From: Scleroderma bovista
Taxonomy: Eukaryota; Basidiomycota; Agaricomycetes; Boletales; Sclerodermataceae
Assembly (NCBI GenBank): GCA_037178675.1
Contig: JAYMGJ010000108.1
Location: 56,601 to 120,600, forward strand
Direction of reading: 5' to 3'
Length of the DNA: 64,000 nucleotides
A program made the translations under genes and the position numbers. Shown here piece by piece: positions 11,262-20,936 of the stretch. The stretch's first letter is position 1. Every line of letters begins with the position of its first letter. The notes beneath the pieces were generated by a model. That model had not been told where the DNA came from. It saw only the letters and a program-made list of their open reading frames with translations, and did not search any database.

Positions 11262-11690
11262 TCCATGGGTTCGTGCCTTTATGATTGCATTGGTCGGATA
11301 GCTCTATGGTACTCGTAATATGTACTTAATTATCGGGTCCTCGTCTTTCAATCTATACCCTGTCCGGTATTTACAAGGTCTGTAAGATGGTTTCCATTCT
11401 CAGCCTAATTGTATGCGATACCGAGTAGCGTTACGCAGATGGCCCCTATTTTAGGGTACTACTAGGTAGATGTGGAGTCAAGTACACGCATATACCTTAC
11501 AAGTGCAGCATGCTACGTACCTCTCATTGATCGCATTAGACCAAGACTCGCTTACTGGTGCAAATATCCCCAAAGCACTCCAACTTGCTTATGGGACCAA
11601 AGTAGTGGATCAAAAGGGTAGATTAATTAGAAGTACCCCTAACGTATCGGCTACTTCAGGCACTGCATATCCCCCCCTAAACAAACTATC
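11262..11690. other. Short spacer between DUF7330-like copies
   Basis: 3' end of copy A and promoter of copy B. No coding signal recognised. Confidence 0.4.
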
Positions 11691-12655
11691 ATGGCACCCA
11701 CCAACAAGCATCCTACAGAGCGCGCAAAAGCTGATGACGCCAAGGACAAAGCAGATCCAACGAAAGGCGTAAGTCGATCCATTCAGCGTATACCTTGCGA
11801 TTCAACTCGTGTGTCCAGGACAAGTCCCAGAGCGATGGTCTACCAGCCTATAGCACCCACGCACAAGACACACAACTATCCACCTCTGCCTCCAGCTCTG
11901 CTGTGGAAGCAACAAACGCACTAACCAAACCCTGCCTGAAACCCACAAATTTCGTGCATGTGAACCATCGGGGTCAGATCAAGTGCACATACGTCATCGA
12001 TCCATCGCTACAGATTCCGAACATATTTCTACCTCTTATTAAGGACACAGCAGAACGAAATAACAATGTGTCGATCAAAGCGGGCTGGACTGTGGATGTT
12101 GATCTGTGGGTTGTAGGCCGTAAGAACTCTAAGAAAGGGCCCAAACCGGCAGGACAACGTACGATGATGTATGTGGGTTCAACAGGTATCCTGCCGCGAG
12201 ATGAAGATCATAGTGTCACGGTTAAAATTGTGCGTCCACTTCTCCCTGGCACAGTCCTAAATGATCTGAGTTACGATACGCAGAATGCAATCGACAACAT
12301 TGCCCCCTTCTGGCTCAGTGTCAGCGCTGCCTCCGGATGTGCAACCGTGCTCGTACCGCGTTCGTTCCATGGACCTATTGCGCTCGAATTTAAAGGTTGG
12401 GAACGTGGGCTGTCGGACGAGATCTTTAAGAATAGTACGCAGTTGACAACGATAGCTGGTACGAGGATGTTCTTCGTTGGTGATTATTCGGCTGTGCCTG
12501 GTTCTGGCTCCGGCTCTGCGGCGCAGTGGGCAGGTGATCAATTGAATGTTGAGAATCCATATGGGTGGGTGAGGGTTAAGTATGTTGATGAGGTTGATCA
12601 GCCTGTGGTCACCCCGACGAAACGTGGGGTTTTCAATCGGCTGTTCCGAAAGTAA
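11691..12655 (+). CDS. DUF7330-like protein, copy B
   Basis: Exons 11691-11768, 11819-12229 and 12284-12655 (introns 50 and 54 bp). The first exon, MAPTNKHPTERAKADDAKDK, is hydrophilic. The core KPTNFVHVNHRGQIKCTYVI, IDPSLQIPNIFLPL, VDVDLWVVGRKNS, VPRSFHGPI and RVKYVDEV parallels copy A. The last intron is 54 bp, in frame and stop-free (GTGCGT...ACGCAG), so either splice form is translatable. Copy A needs the intron at exactly this point, which argues that it is real here too. The gene lies 430 bp downstream of copy A on the same strand, so this is a local tandem duplication. The two proteins have clearly diverged outside the core motifs. Function unknown. Confidence 0.75.
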
Positions 12656-13000
12656 ATAAGAGCAGTTTTTCGTCAGTTCTTCTCTGGCTAGTGTGTTCGT
12701 CTGTCCGTTTATACTATGTATTCTTTCGCCCGTATCGCGTCTTCTAGTCTGAGAATCGACCTGCTTGTAAAGGACATGCATACTATGAGCACTCACATTC
12801 ACACCCACGAAGCACCTTTGTGACTCAGTCGACTGAGAGCACAGGAGGATAGAATCTCACAGAACGGTATCGCGTTCTCGACCCTGAAAAAAACACGCTG
12901 GCTCACTTATAAGACTGTGTGCCGAGCGCCGAAGCAGCCTCTCAGAGCGCTGCATGGCTGGCTGTGCGGTATCTCTGTGTGCGACCTGTACAAAGAGTCG
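12656..13000. other. Convergent intergenic
   Basis: 3' flanks of copy B (plus) and of the coiled-coil gene (minus). Nothing recognised. Confidence 0.4.
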
Positions 13001-14145
13001 TTAGCGGCCCATGAATAATCTAGGTACGTGGACGAGAGTTGAGTGGTTTGCCCATATATGCACTACATCCATGTGGGTGATGGAAAGACCGGGGTGCGCA
13101 CTCAGGCTCACCAAACGAATGCGTGTCGAGTGAGACAGGTCAGCGCCTACAGGAGGTAATACGATCTGCCCTGACTTGTAGTGGTCAAGCGCCTTCTGGA
13201 GGGCTGCGTGAGCTCCAGCAGTCTGATCCGCTCCAGTATATGGATGGGTTGGCGTAGGCAGTAAAGTGAGCAGGGCATCCACGATGGGATTTGCCATTTG
13301 TGAAAGCAGGACCAACTTCTTAGCATACGAAGTGGTTCAGTTATCACTGTTCTAGTTCATCAAGATGACCAGCTTACCTCGCGGACAGCATCCCATTTTG
13401 CCCGTTTGCTATCCCTGATAGCCTTCAGTTTGACCAGATTTTTTTTTTCCCTGCAGCTTGTCATGCTTCTCAGCGTGAGCAAGCTGGTCACTAAGTTCGG
13501 CAATCTGGCGCCCTGCATTCTTGTCTTAACTGTGCTCGAGCTTTCTGATACAGAGCTGCAGACCCGCACAAACGTTTCGCTTGGGCGTGATGGCGGTTTC
13601 TGCGTCACAGAGAGCCTTTAACAGAGACCTGGCTTCATCGAGTGCGACAGCTAATGACAAGGCAAGCGATCCTTTGACAAACTTTAGAATATGTCAGCTG
13701 ATCCGTCACCGTGAAAGGCATGAACAATTGTGTTTCTGAACAATCACATTGATCGTGCTCACCATCTTTGAGATCAGGGTCTTCTGCTTGTCCCCAAGTA
13801 TATAGTTCTTTGTTTTGTGCTTTGGCGTTTCTTGCAAGGCCATCAAGGTCTAAGACGACGCCTTTATTGATCGTGATTATGCGCTGAAGGGGGTTGGTGT
13901 TGGTGTACTGTTGCCCAATGTTACGGAGCTGATGCTGTAAGCTCTTGGTGTGCGGGCAATTACCGCCTTGCTGATTGGTTCGCAGAAGGCTGCTGGGAGA
14001 CCCCAGTGGATGCCCCGGGGCGATGGCAGTAAGAGGGGTCTGGTTGATCGCTCTCTGGACCTTGTCTGCGATCTGAGAGAAGATGACAGTTCGCATATAA
14101 TAGTATACAAGGCTCACTCGGTGAAAGGATCATGACAGCGGCTCA
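13001..14145 (-). pseudogene. Coiled-coil gene of unknown function with at least one frameshift
   Basis: Minus-strand exon-like pieces line up but do not join in one frame. 5' piece: IADKVQRAINQTPLTAIAPG to QAEDPDLKD, bounded by a TCTCAG acceptor and a GTGAGC donor. Middle piece: FVKGSLALSLAVALDEARSL to LQLCIRKLEHS, then QIAELSDQLAHAEKHDKLQG. 3' piece: NLVKLKAIRDSKRAKWDAVR, spliced across GTAAGC...CTAAG to KKLVLLSQMANPIVDALLTL and ending at 13001. Between the middle and 3' pieces is a run of ten A (13439-13450 on the minus strand), where one more or fewer base would reconcile the frames. A second mismatch lies near 13.52 kb. The central part is a charged heptad coiled coil. I recognise no family. 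Either a decaying gene or one carrying homopolymer sequence errors. Confidence 0.4.
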
Positions 14146-14490
14146 CCGCGACAGTTCAACGCTAGAAAGAGGCATCGATGAGGGCTGCGCATACGAGCTG
14201 GAGAGGGTCGAGGATACTCACCTTGACCGTGTCAACTTCAAGGCTCCCTGGCTGTGAGGATCGTGTGTGCCGACACGTCCGAAATTCTTCCAAGTCCCAC
14301 CACTATAGTCCACTACACTATTGACTGCCACAACAACGATGGCTACCACCACGGTGAGTATTGTCGACTTCGAAGGTCGTACCCATAGTTCACATTGTTC
14401 TATCGGCGCCGACGAAGTTGGATACTACAGTACTTGTCCAAGGTATAAGGTAAGGAGTTGACGAGTATGGCCAGGTGGGCCATTGAGTGC
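14146..14490. other. Intergenic
   Basis: Contains a plus-strand ATGGCTACCACCACG followed by a GTGAGT donor-like sequence (14339-14360), which could be a tiny first exon but has no visible continuation. Otherwise nothing. Confidence 0.3.
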
Positions 14491-17400
14491 TTAAGGCAAG
14501 TGAATCGAGCTATGCGCGTCCTTGGCCATAACCAGCGCTGCCATCCTCCGCCTTCGATGACCTCTCATGAGCTTCACATCTTGCTCCATTTGGGGTTGCT
14601 CATCGATTTCCTCCAAATCGAATGCGTCGTGAGGTTGGAGCGAACGCTCCAGTAGAACTTTGTATGGCATCACATCCTCACCAATGTGCCTGAATGTATC
14701 ATTCGACAGACCTGCACACCAGACATCGAATGCGGTGAAGTCATCAGGATAGTGAGGTTCACGGGTACGTTGGTGATCAGAGAAGTTCACAGCAGATTTT
14801 TGGGAGGCAAGGGCGAAGACAACTCGAATGACTGGTCGTGGTGACTGTCCTTCGGGGAACAGGCCCACCAGGAACGGATCCATGGCATCAAATAACTTGG
14901 ACTTGATTTTATCTGTGTATGATTTGGCATTCTTGACCTGGATGAGAATCGCTGTTATAGTGTCACGGGAAAGGTTTTGTTGTGCAACACAAGCCGGCAG
15001 GACAATGTCAACGCCAAATTGATTATGCTTGCACACTACCATTGCCCCTCGCATGATGAACTTCCAGAGAGAATCCGCCGAGATCATCTCAGCAGCTTCA
15101 ATCTTGATAACATGGTTGAACCACATGCGATAATCCTTGAATGTCTCATCGAATTGTTTGCCCTCCTCGCAGCGGTAATAATTCGGACGACTGCATAGCA
15201 ATTCCCGGTATGCAGACAATGGAAGTAGGGCCTCCATGAACTCACATACGGACATCCATCGCTTTCCAACTACTGCCTTGTCACGCGCCTGCATGAGGAT
15301 AAATGCCGCAATAAGCTCGCCGCGTCGCCCACGATCGATGCAGTTTAAATCCGAGTGCTTCACTAGCTGGCACACCGGATCCATCGAGGCTTGCTTCAGA
15401 AGGTCACAGGCAGCCTCAGCCAGAAGAGGCTCTGACCCCGCGAGGGTGACCAATTTCTCAAGTCCGCTGGTTGCAGTGATGTACAGTCGCATATGCCGCT
15501 CAACTTGTGCACATGCGACGGCAAGAGCGTTCGCGTCCGCATTGAACTCGAGAGCGAAACGCACTGACAGGCAAGCCAAAATACCCACCTGATTGTCTTC
15601 CTTGAGTGTAATGGACGAGCCACCCAGCAACTTTTGTTTTGCGAAAACTATAAGTTCGGTATCCCTCAACAAAGCGTCATAGCGGGTCCCGAACCTATTC
15701 GAGAAGGGAAGTAAGCTGCTCGGCGACAATATCCCAGGTGGACATACAATGGACGGCCAAGATGAGATATCCAATCCATTTCTACCACTCGATCTAACGA
15801 GACAGTATTTTCCAACGCAGGGAAAGCGATATCGTCGAAACTGATCTCAAAAATGGGATGCAGGACGGAAAGGATGGAATTTGCGATTCGACTCGAAGGG
15901 TCTAAGCGCTTCTCGGGAGTGAATCGATGGAATCTCCCCGCTGTCGAAAGGAACAAAGAGAATATGGGAGACTCGACTATTCCTCGCAAAACACGACGAA
16001 GCTCGGAAAACAAGGTCCACGGCTCAGCGCGCGGGTTATCTGTGAGGATATGAGATTCGTCAAAAGAGATGACGACGAGTGGTCGCCGTGGCCCCGTGGC
16101 CAAATCCAATACGCCCTGTGGGTCTATAAACCGGCACAGCTGTTCTCCTGCCTCTTTGACCCCTTTGCCTTGAAAAATGAAACGGGGAGGGGTTTGACTA
16201 CTTGACCTCTTTTGTTCTTCTTCGCAGTGATGCATATCCTTGAAGGATGTGTCATACTCAGAAAATTAATGGTAAAGATCACGAGTTCACCTCTGTGGCC
16301 CTCTCAATCACCTCCTTGTAGAACGCTAACCGATAAGCATTTGAAGCTTTGAATGACTGACCGCTTGTCATGAGATTACGGAAAGCAGATGCCAATTTCG
16401 CTTGGCGGTCTATGCAAGCCTCTTTGGATTCCCGCGGCACACTAGCGAAAACATCTTCCATAGGTGGGAGGTAACCTGCGATTTTATTAGCAGATAATTG
16501 GGAAGGCAGTTACAGGATAATCACCATGCTGAGTTGAGATGATTTTGAGACGTTCGTAAGTGACGTTTAACAATGAATACATGAAAGAGTGAAGCTGCTT
16601 TGCGGCATGAGCTTGATCGATTGGGTTCGCAGCTGAAAGAAGCCAAGTACGCAGATAATGATCAGGAGGAGGGAACCCTATTGGGATTAGATTAACAACA
16701 GATCAAAAGGAACAAGCGGAATGCGGTACCTTGGCTGCCATCTTCTCGCAGACACATTGGCACGGTTATTATTTTTGTTGAAATTTCATCGACCATACGA
16801 GACTTTCCGGTTCCCGATGAATTCACGATACTGGTGGCCCTTGCATAAACGTGTCTCTCCTTGTCAAGGTAACTGGCGATGGTCGCAAGGAGCACCTTTG
16901 CAGCATCGCCTTTGAAATCCGAATACCATGCCTGTATGGTAGCTGTGATCGGAGACGATCAACGATTTGTGAAGCAGCTTTAGTCATTTCATACCATTCA
17001 CTGATTCTTCGCTTTCAATGCACCGTGATCGGGAAGAACCTACCGGGCGTTGCTTGAAAAAAATGTCTAAAATACAGAATAATATTAGAGTACACAGACC
17101 AAATGGTGATAAAAATGTACCGTCTGTAAGTAGATCCCTCCAAGAGTTCGTCTTTGCCAGATCTCTCAATAGGTCAATAAACCGTTCCTCTCCCATGTGC
17201 TTGACACTAGACAGATATTCCTCTTGGCTCGCAAGACGCGGGCGCACACTCGGATCTTGTGATAGAACCTGATAAACGATGTTATAAAAAGTATGCAGGG
17301 ACCGTAGAATACGCTTGTTGTGATGATCAGGGTGAACGATGTATGCAAGCTCTTCACAGGCCTCTTGAATGGCCTGGTCTGGGATATTGATATTTGTAAT

Positions 17401-17508
17401 ATGGCCGAGGGGGGTGGATGGATTTATGGGACCCTCGTCAACTTCCATGGACGACTCGGTGTCACCTCCCGGCTCCCCGTGTTGTTGATTGATCGGATTC
17501 GAATGCAT
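14491..17508 (-). CDS. Crinkler-like P-loop NTPase with a C-terminal PD-(D/E)XK-like nuclease domain
   Basis: Seven exons (17508-17121, 17066-17002, 16931-16730, 16677-16525, 16475-16291, 16238-15748, 15694-14491) sum to exactly 2,688 nt, 895 aa, with no stop. Visible motifs: Walker A SSGTGKSRM (about residues 188-196); an FPPPDHYLRTW segment; Walker B LVVISFDESHIL (about 384-395); HLGRPLFGTRYD at the end of the NTPase region. The C-terminal 270 residues hold a plausible PD-(D/E)XK core: E in RGELIAAF (about 621), D in FGVDIVLP (about 724) and Q-x-K in ILIQVKNAK (about 747-749). Family knowledge: NTPase plus restriction-endonuclease-fold modules are the typical architecture of Crinkler (CR) proteins described from oomycetes and fungi; in free-living or mycorrhizal basidiomycetes their role is unclear. 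The nuclease assignment is my reading of a motif pattern, not a profile hit. No signal peptide. The gene appears intact and the exon/intron structure is internally consistent. Confidence 0.7.
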
Positions 17509-17630
17509 GTCGTGGTCGGGAGGAGAACAAGTATTATGCACGGTGGAAGATTTTAATCAGAGTGACAGGACGAAATTTGAAGGTGGATGTTCACTCGAGG
17601 GAGCCTGCGATCTCATGAAGGCCTTTTGCA

Positions 17631-17669
17631 ACACTCACGTGAGTGTCACATGATCTAAGTCTTAGATCA
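17631..17669. promoter_or_regulatory. Two adjacent perfect palindromes upstream of the Crinkler-like gene
   Basis: ACACTCACGTGAGTGT (17631-17646) is a 16-bp perfect palindrome centred on the CACGTG E-box. TGATCTAAGTCTTAGATCA (17651-17669) is a 9-bp inverted repeat around one base. They lie about 120-160 bp upstream of the start codon at 17508. A CACGTG core is the classical binding site of bHLH factors; use here is inferred only from position and symmetry. Confidence 0.4.
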
Positions 17670-18278
17670 TCACGCGAGTTAGTCGGCCGTAATCTTAGTT
17701 CAGTGCAGTTTAGTTCGAGTTTCACTACTTATCAGCAAAAGAGGCGAAACCTAGCTAGACCTAGCTAGACTATATTAGACCAAACAAGGCCTATATACAG
17801 TCACAGATAGCCATCTAATATCCTCTACCTCATCTCCTGGTCGTCCTGTACGGTCCACAAGTGGATCTATATTAAATTAAGTAACGACCACCAAAGAACT
17901 ATTACAATGTAAAAAAGGAGGCGTTGAACGAGAAGTAAGGGGATATGTACATAGAATATCATAAGAGGAGCAGACGGAGGCTGACGACTAGGGAAACGAA
18001 CGAGAGGTGGCGAGTCCATGTATAGACAAAATAGAATGTGATCCAGGATAGATAGAACAGTGTATACAAATATGTAGGGACGTGAGTCGTGCAATGCATG
18101 CTTTGCAAAGTGGATGATCAGGATAGAATATTTATTTTCGAAAGAAAAGCGAATAGATCAGCGGAAACCCGGTGTGTGATTGGTAGAGGCAATCGGGAAT
18201 CTTGGCAATAACTCTGGGCATGGATATCGATGTCGGTGTTGTGTGTGTGCGCTTGCGTGGCAGCAGCTGTCGATTGAG
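17670..18278. other. Intergenic, with a short direct repeat
   Basis: A directly repeated 10-mer (acctagctag, twice, about 17751-17770) and AT-rich sequence. No gene recognised. Confidence 0.4.
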
Positions 18279-19344
18279 CTAGCATGGATGATATGCACCC
18301 AACGTACCACAAGGCGACTCTATGCCCACTGCCACCGCAAAAACGATGTTATGACCTCGACAACGAAGGCGGGATAACACCTTCATCAGCACCGAACAAC
18401 GTCCCCCTCCAGTCATCATCCTGGTAGCACGGAGCAGGCTCAGCAAGCGGTACCAGACCCATTCTGATCTTTCTCGGTCCTGCAGCCGCAGCGGGACCCT
18501 TGACATTTGCCGTTCCCAGCGAAGAGGCGAAGGAGCGTCAATATCCGGAGACGGAACAGCATGTAGACGGAGCTTATGTAGCGGGTCAAACACCGAGAAG
18601 CCGCAACCACCGTTGTCGTGCGCGGCATCTGCATAACCAACAGAGCCGATTCCATTTGTATGGCTACCATTCATCGCCGCCTTATTGGTGGGTGGGCAGG
18701 CGAAAGTGGGACGGTTGAGATGCGGATGGCGCGCGTGGAACAGGGATATGGGAGCACAGGAGACAAAGCCCAGTGATGATGGTGGCGCTACGCCAGCAAC
18801 CTCGTCCTTCTGAGCGTCGGCACGGATAGGGTGCATTGCGAGACTAGGAGGCGGATGACGAGGTACCCTATCGAAATACGAATCCACGTGGTCCACATCT
18901 GCATCCATATCCAAGTTGAGCACAAACTGTTCGATATCGTCATCGTCATCGGGCCCTGAGCGAGCTGCGCAACAAATGATCCGTGATCAGCATCGGAATA
19001 GATGAAAGACCAGGTAGCTCACAAGCATGTCTAGTCCCACCACGCTCACCATGCTTGTAAAACAAGTCGTGCTCAAGTCCTGGAGAGTCTGGTGGGCTGC
19101 TGCTCGCCAGCAATGCAGTTATGAGAGAAGGTTTGGATACCTCGGTGATGGAGCAATCAGAAACATAGCCTTGATCAGATCGATCTGGATCCGAAGAGCT
19201 GCTTGAATGTGATGAGGCCGAGAGCGATGCCGATGATGCGGATGCAGATAAAGTGGTCAATGGAGGCGATTCTGGTGTACCGGACAGAGGAGCGGAACCA
19301 AATACTGGCAATGCACCACATGAAGGTGTAGTAGTAGAAGACAT
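18279..19344 (-). CDS. Ser-rich, largely disordered protein of unknown function
   Basis: Two exons, 19344-19050 and 18964-18279, joined over an 85-bp intron (GTGAGC...GCGCAG). The join runs LEHDLFYKHG / ARSGPDDDDDIEQFVLNLDM and keeps frame. The N-terminal 100 residues are Ser/Pro/Thr-rich (SASASSASLSASSHSSSSSD), followed by an acidic patch (DDDDD) and a DADVDHVDSYFDRVPRHPPP segment. The C-terminal half has no recognised domain and its composition is less convincing, so the true 3' end may lie upstream of 18279. No signal peptide or membrane segment. I do not recognise a family; the Ser-rich and acidic composition would fit a nuclear regulatory protein, but that is speculation. Confidence 0.45.
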
Positions 19345-20448
19345 CAGAGTAAGCGTTGGATGGCAATGGGAAGAATCGTCAAGTAAAGGAACGTTTAGGG
19401 GGAAGATTAGACTTTACATTGGGATGTGTCTGTGTCGTGGATGGGGCGGGAGGGTAAGTATGGCGTAGAGGGACAGGGGGGGACCAAAATGTTGTGAGGA
19501 CGTATGAAGTGTTGATCTGGGAGAGACTTGAGGGGTGATTGATGGTATTCTATGGGAGGTGGCGATGAGGAAGCAGGCAAACGCAGGAGAGGTACAAAGC
19601 AAGGGTGGTGAAGTCATGTTGGGCAGTGTCGACTGGGATGCACAAACAGTGGTTGGACTGAGTGGCAAGAGGGAATGGGGATATGTGAGAGGAAGACATT
19701 TGTGAACGGCTTTGAGGATAATGCGTTGATGGGCTGCGCTGCATGGGGCAGCTCGTGCTGGAGCATTTGTAGCTCGAGGACATTGCTGGAGTCTTGGTGC
19801 AACTGTCCTCTGTGAGCACGAGCTTTTAGAGTATGGATACGTGCTTGCTCTTCCTTGTAACTGCCATTCCGAACATGTTTCAGGCGTTGTTGCACATGGG
19901 TTGACTTTAAGACAGCACCTAGGATATTAGGTGGATGCGTTTCGGCACTTTGGAGTAATTGGATCTTAATACATAGGCAGCATGGTGTGCGACGCGCCGC
20001 CAACGTCCAAGTGGCATTTCTTCATCCTCATGTCAAAACATTCGTAGGTACAACTTATAATGCTCACCATGTGAAAGGCCTCATTGTCTCTTAGTTTCTA
20101 CTGTTTACATACCCAGATTCAGCGGCAGCCGGCAAGGATATAAGAATGAAGATAGCGGCAGTTCCAAGGTGGAGATTTGTCGTTCCTTTGTACATCGTCA
20201 AGTACTGGTGTTCATGTTACCATATTGATGGAGGTGGCGTCGGGGTAAACAGGGTGCATTCCGGCGTCACCAGCCTTGTTCTAGCTCCTAACTTGTGGCG
20301 ATAACCCTCCCAAACCTTCCTAGGTTAATAGCATGTCAATAACTCACACCTAGAGTTTTTCATGGAGCCCTAAACCCAAACACTCCAACCACTACGTAGG
20401 CACCTCATCCCAGTGTCGGTGTAACACCTAGTTAATTCATTGGACAGC
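19345..20448. other. Intergenic / unassigned
   Basis: A minus-strand ORF (19614-20003) with a charged helix (KEEQARIHTLKARAHRGQ) could be an exon, but it has no recognised family and no convincing splice partner. Nothing else is supported. Confidence 0.3.
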
Positions 20449-20756
20449 ATGCAGATATTCATCAAGACCCTCATTGGAAAGACAATCACCCTTGAGGCGG
20501 AGTCTTCCGACACTATCAATAACATCAAGGCCAAGATTCAAGACAAGGAGGGGTGAGTAGAATTAGCTCCGATTTCAAGAGCATGTGCACTGACATGCCA
20601 GACAGTATTCCCCTGGATTAGCAGCACCTCATCTTCACTGGCAAACAGCTTGAGAACAGGCATACCCTTTCGGATTACAACATCCAGAAGGAGACCACCC
20701 TCCACCTTGTCCTCCGTCTCAGTGGCGGTATGCAGATCTTCGTCAAGGTGTTGTGA
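20449..20756 (+). pseudogene. Polyubiquitin pseudogene (one unit plus start of a second)
   Basis: 20449-20552 encodes [20 protein letters not shown] and continues to [10 protein letters not shown] 53-bp intron (GTGAGT...GACAG) follows, then IPLD and an in-frame TAG at 20619-20621 where ubiquitin has Gln. The sequence continues [20 protein letters not shown] to [10 protein letters not shown] and goes straight into MQIFVKVL, then TGA at 20754. The head-to-tail junction identifies it as derived from polyubiquitin. Besides the stop, the C-terminal RLRGG is RLSGG, which would impair activation by E1, and several normally invariant residues are changed. Retention of an intron means it arose by DNA duplication, not retroposition. 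It lies just upstream of a UTP20 pseudogene on the same strand. Confidence 0.9.
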
Positions 20757-20936
20757 GTGTTCGTGCTCGTGGTAGAGTACTATGTTGCACCCATGACCAC
20801 CTTTGATCATTTGTTCGTTGCGGAATCAATTGGTACTCTTGGTCGCGAAAAGACTCTGGTTGCTGTATGAGTATCTTACATAATTGAATCTGCTCGCATG
20901 TCCTCCCGGTGAACGAACAAAGTCCGCAGTTGGTCC

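Noticed and set aside
14339..14360. ATG plus GTGAGT as a mini first exon
   Set aside because: No downstream plus-strand exon could be found; the signal is too short to support alone.
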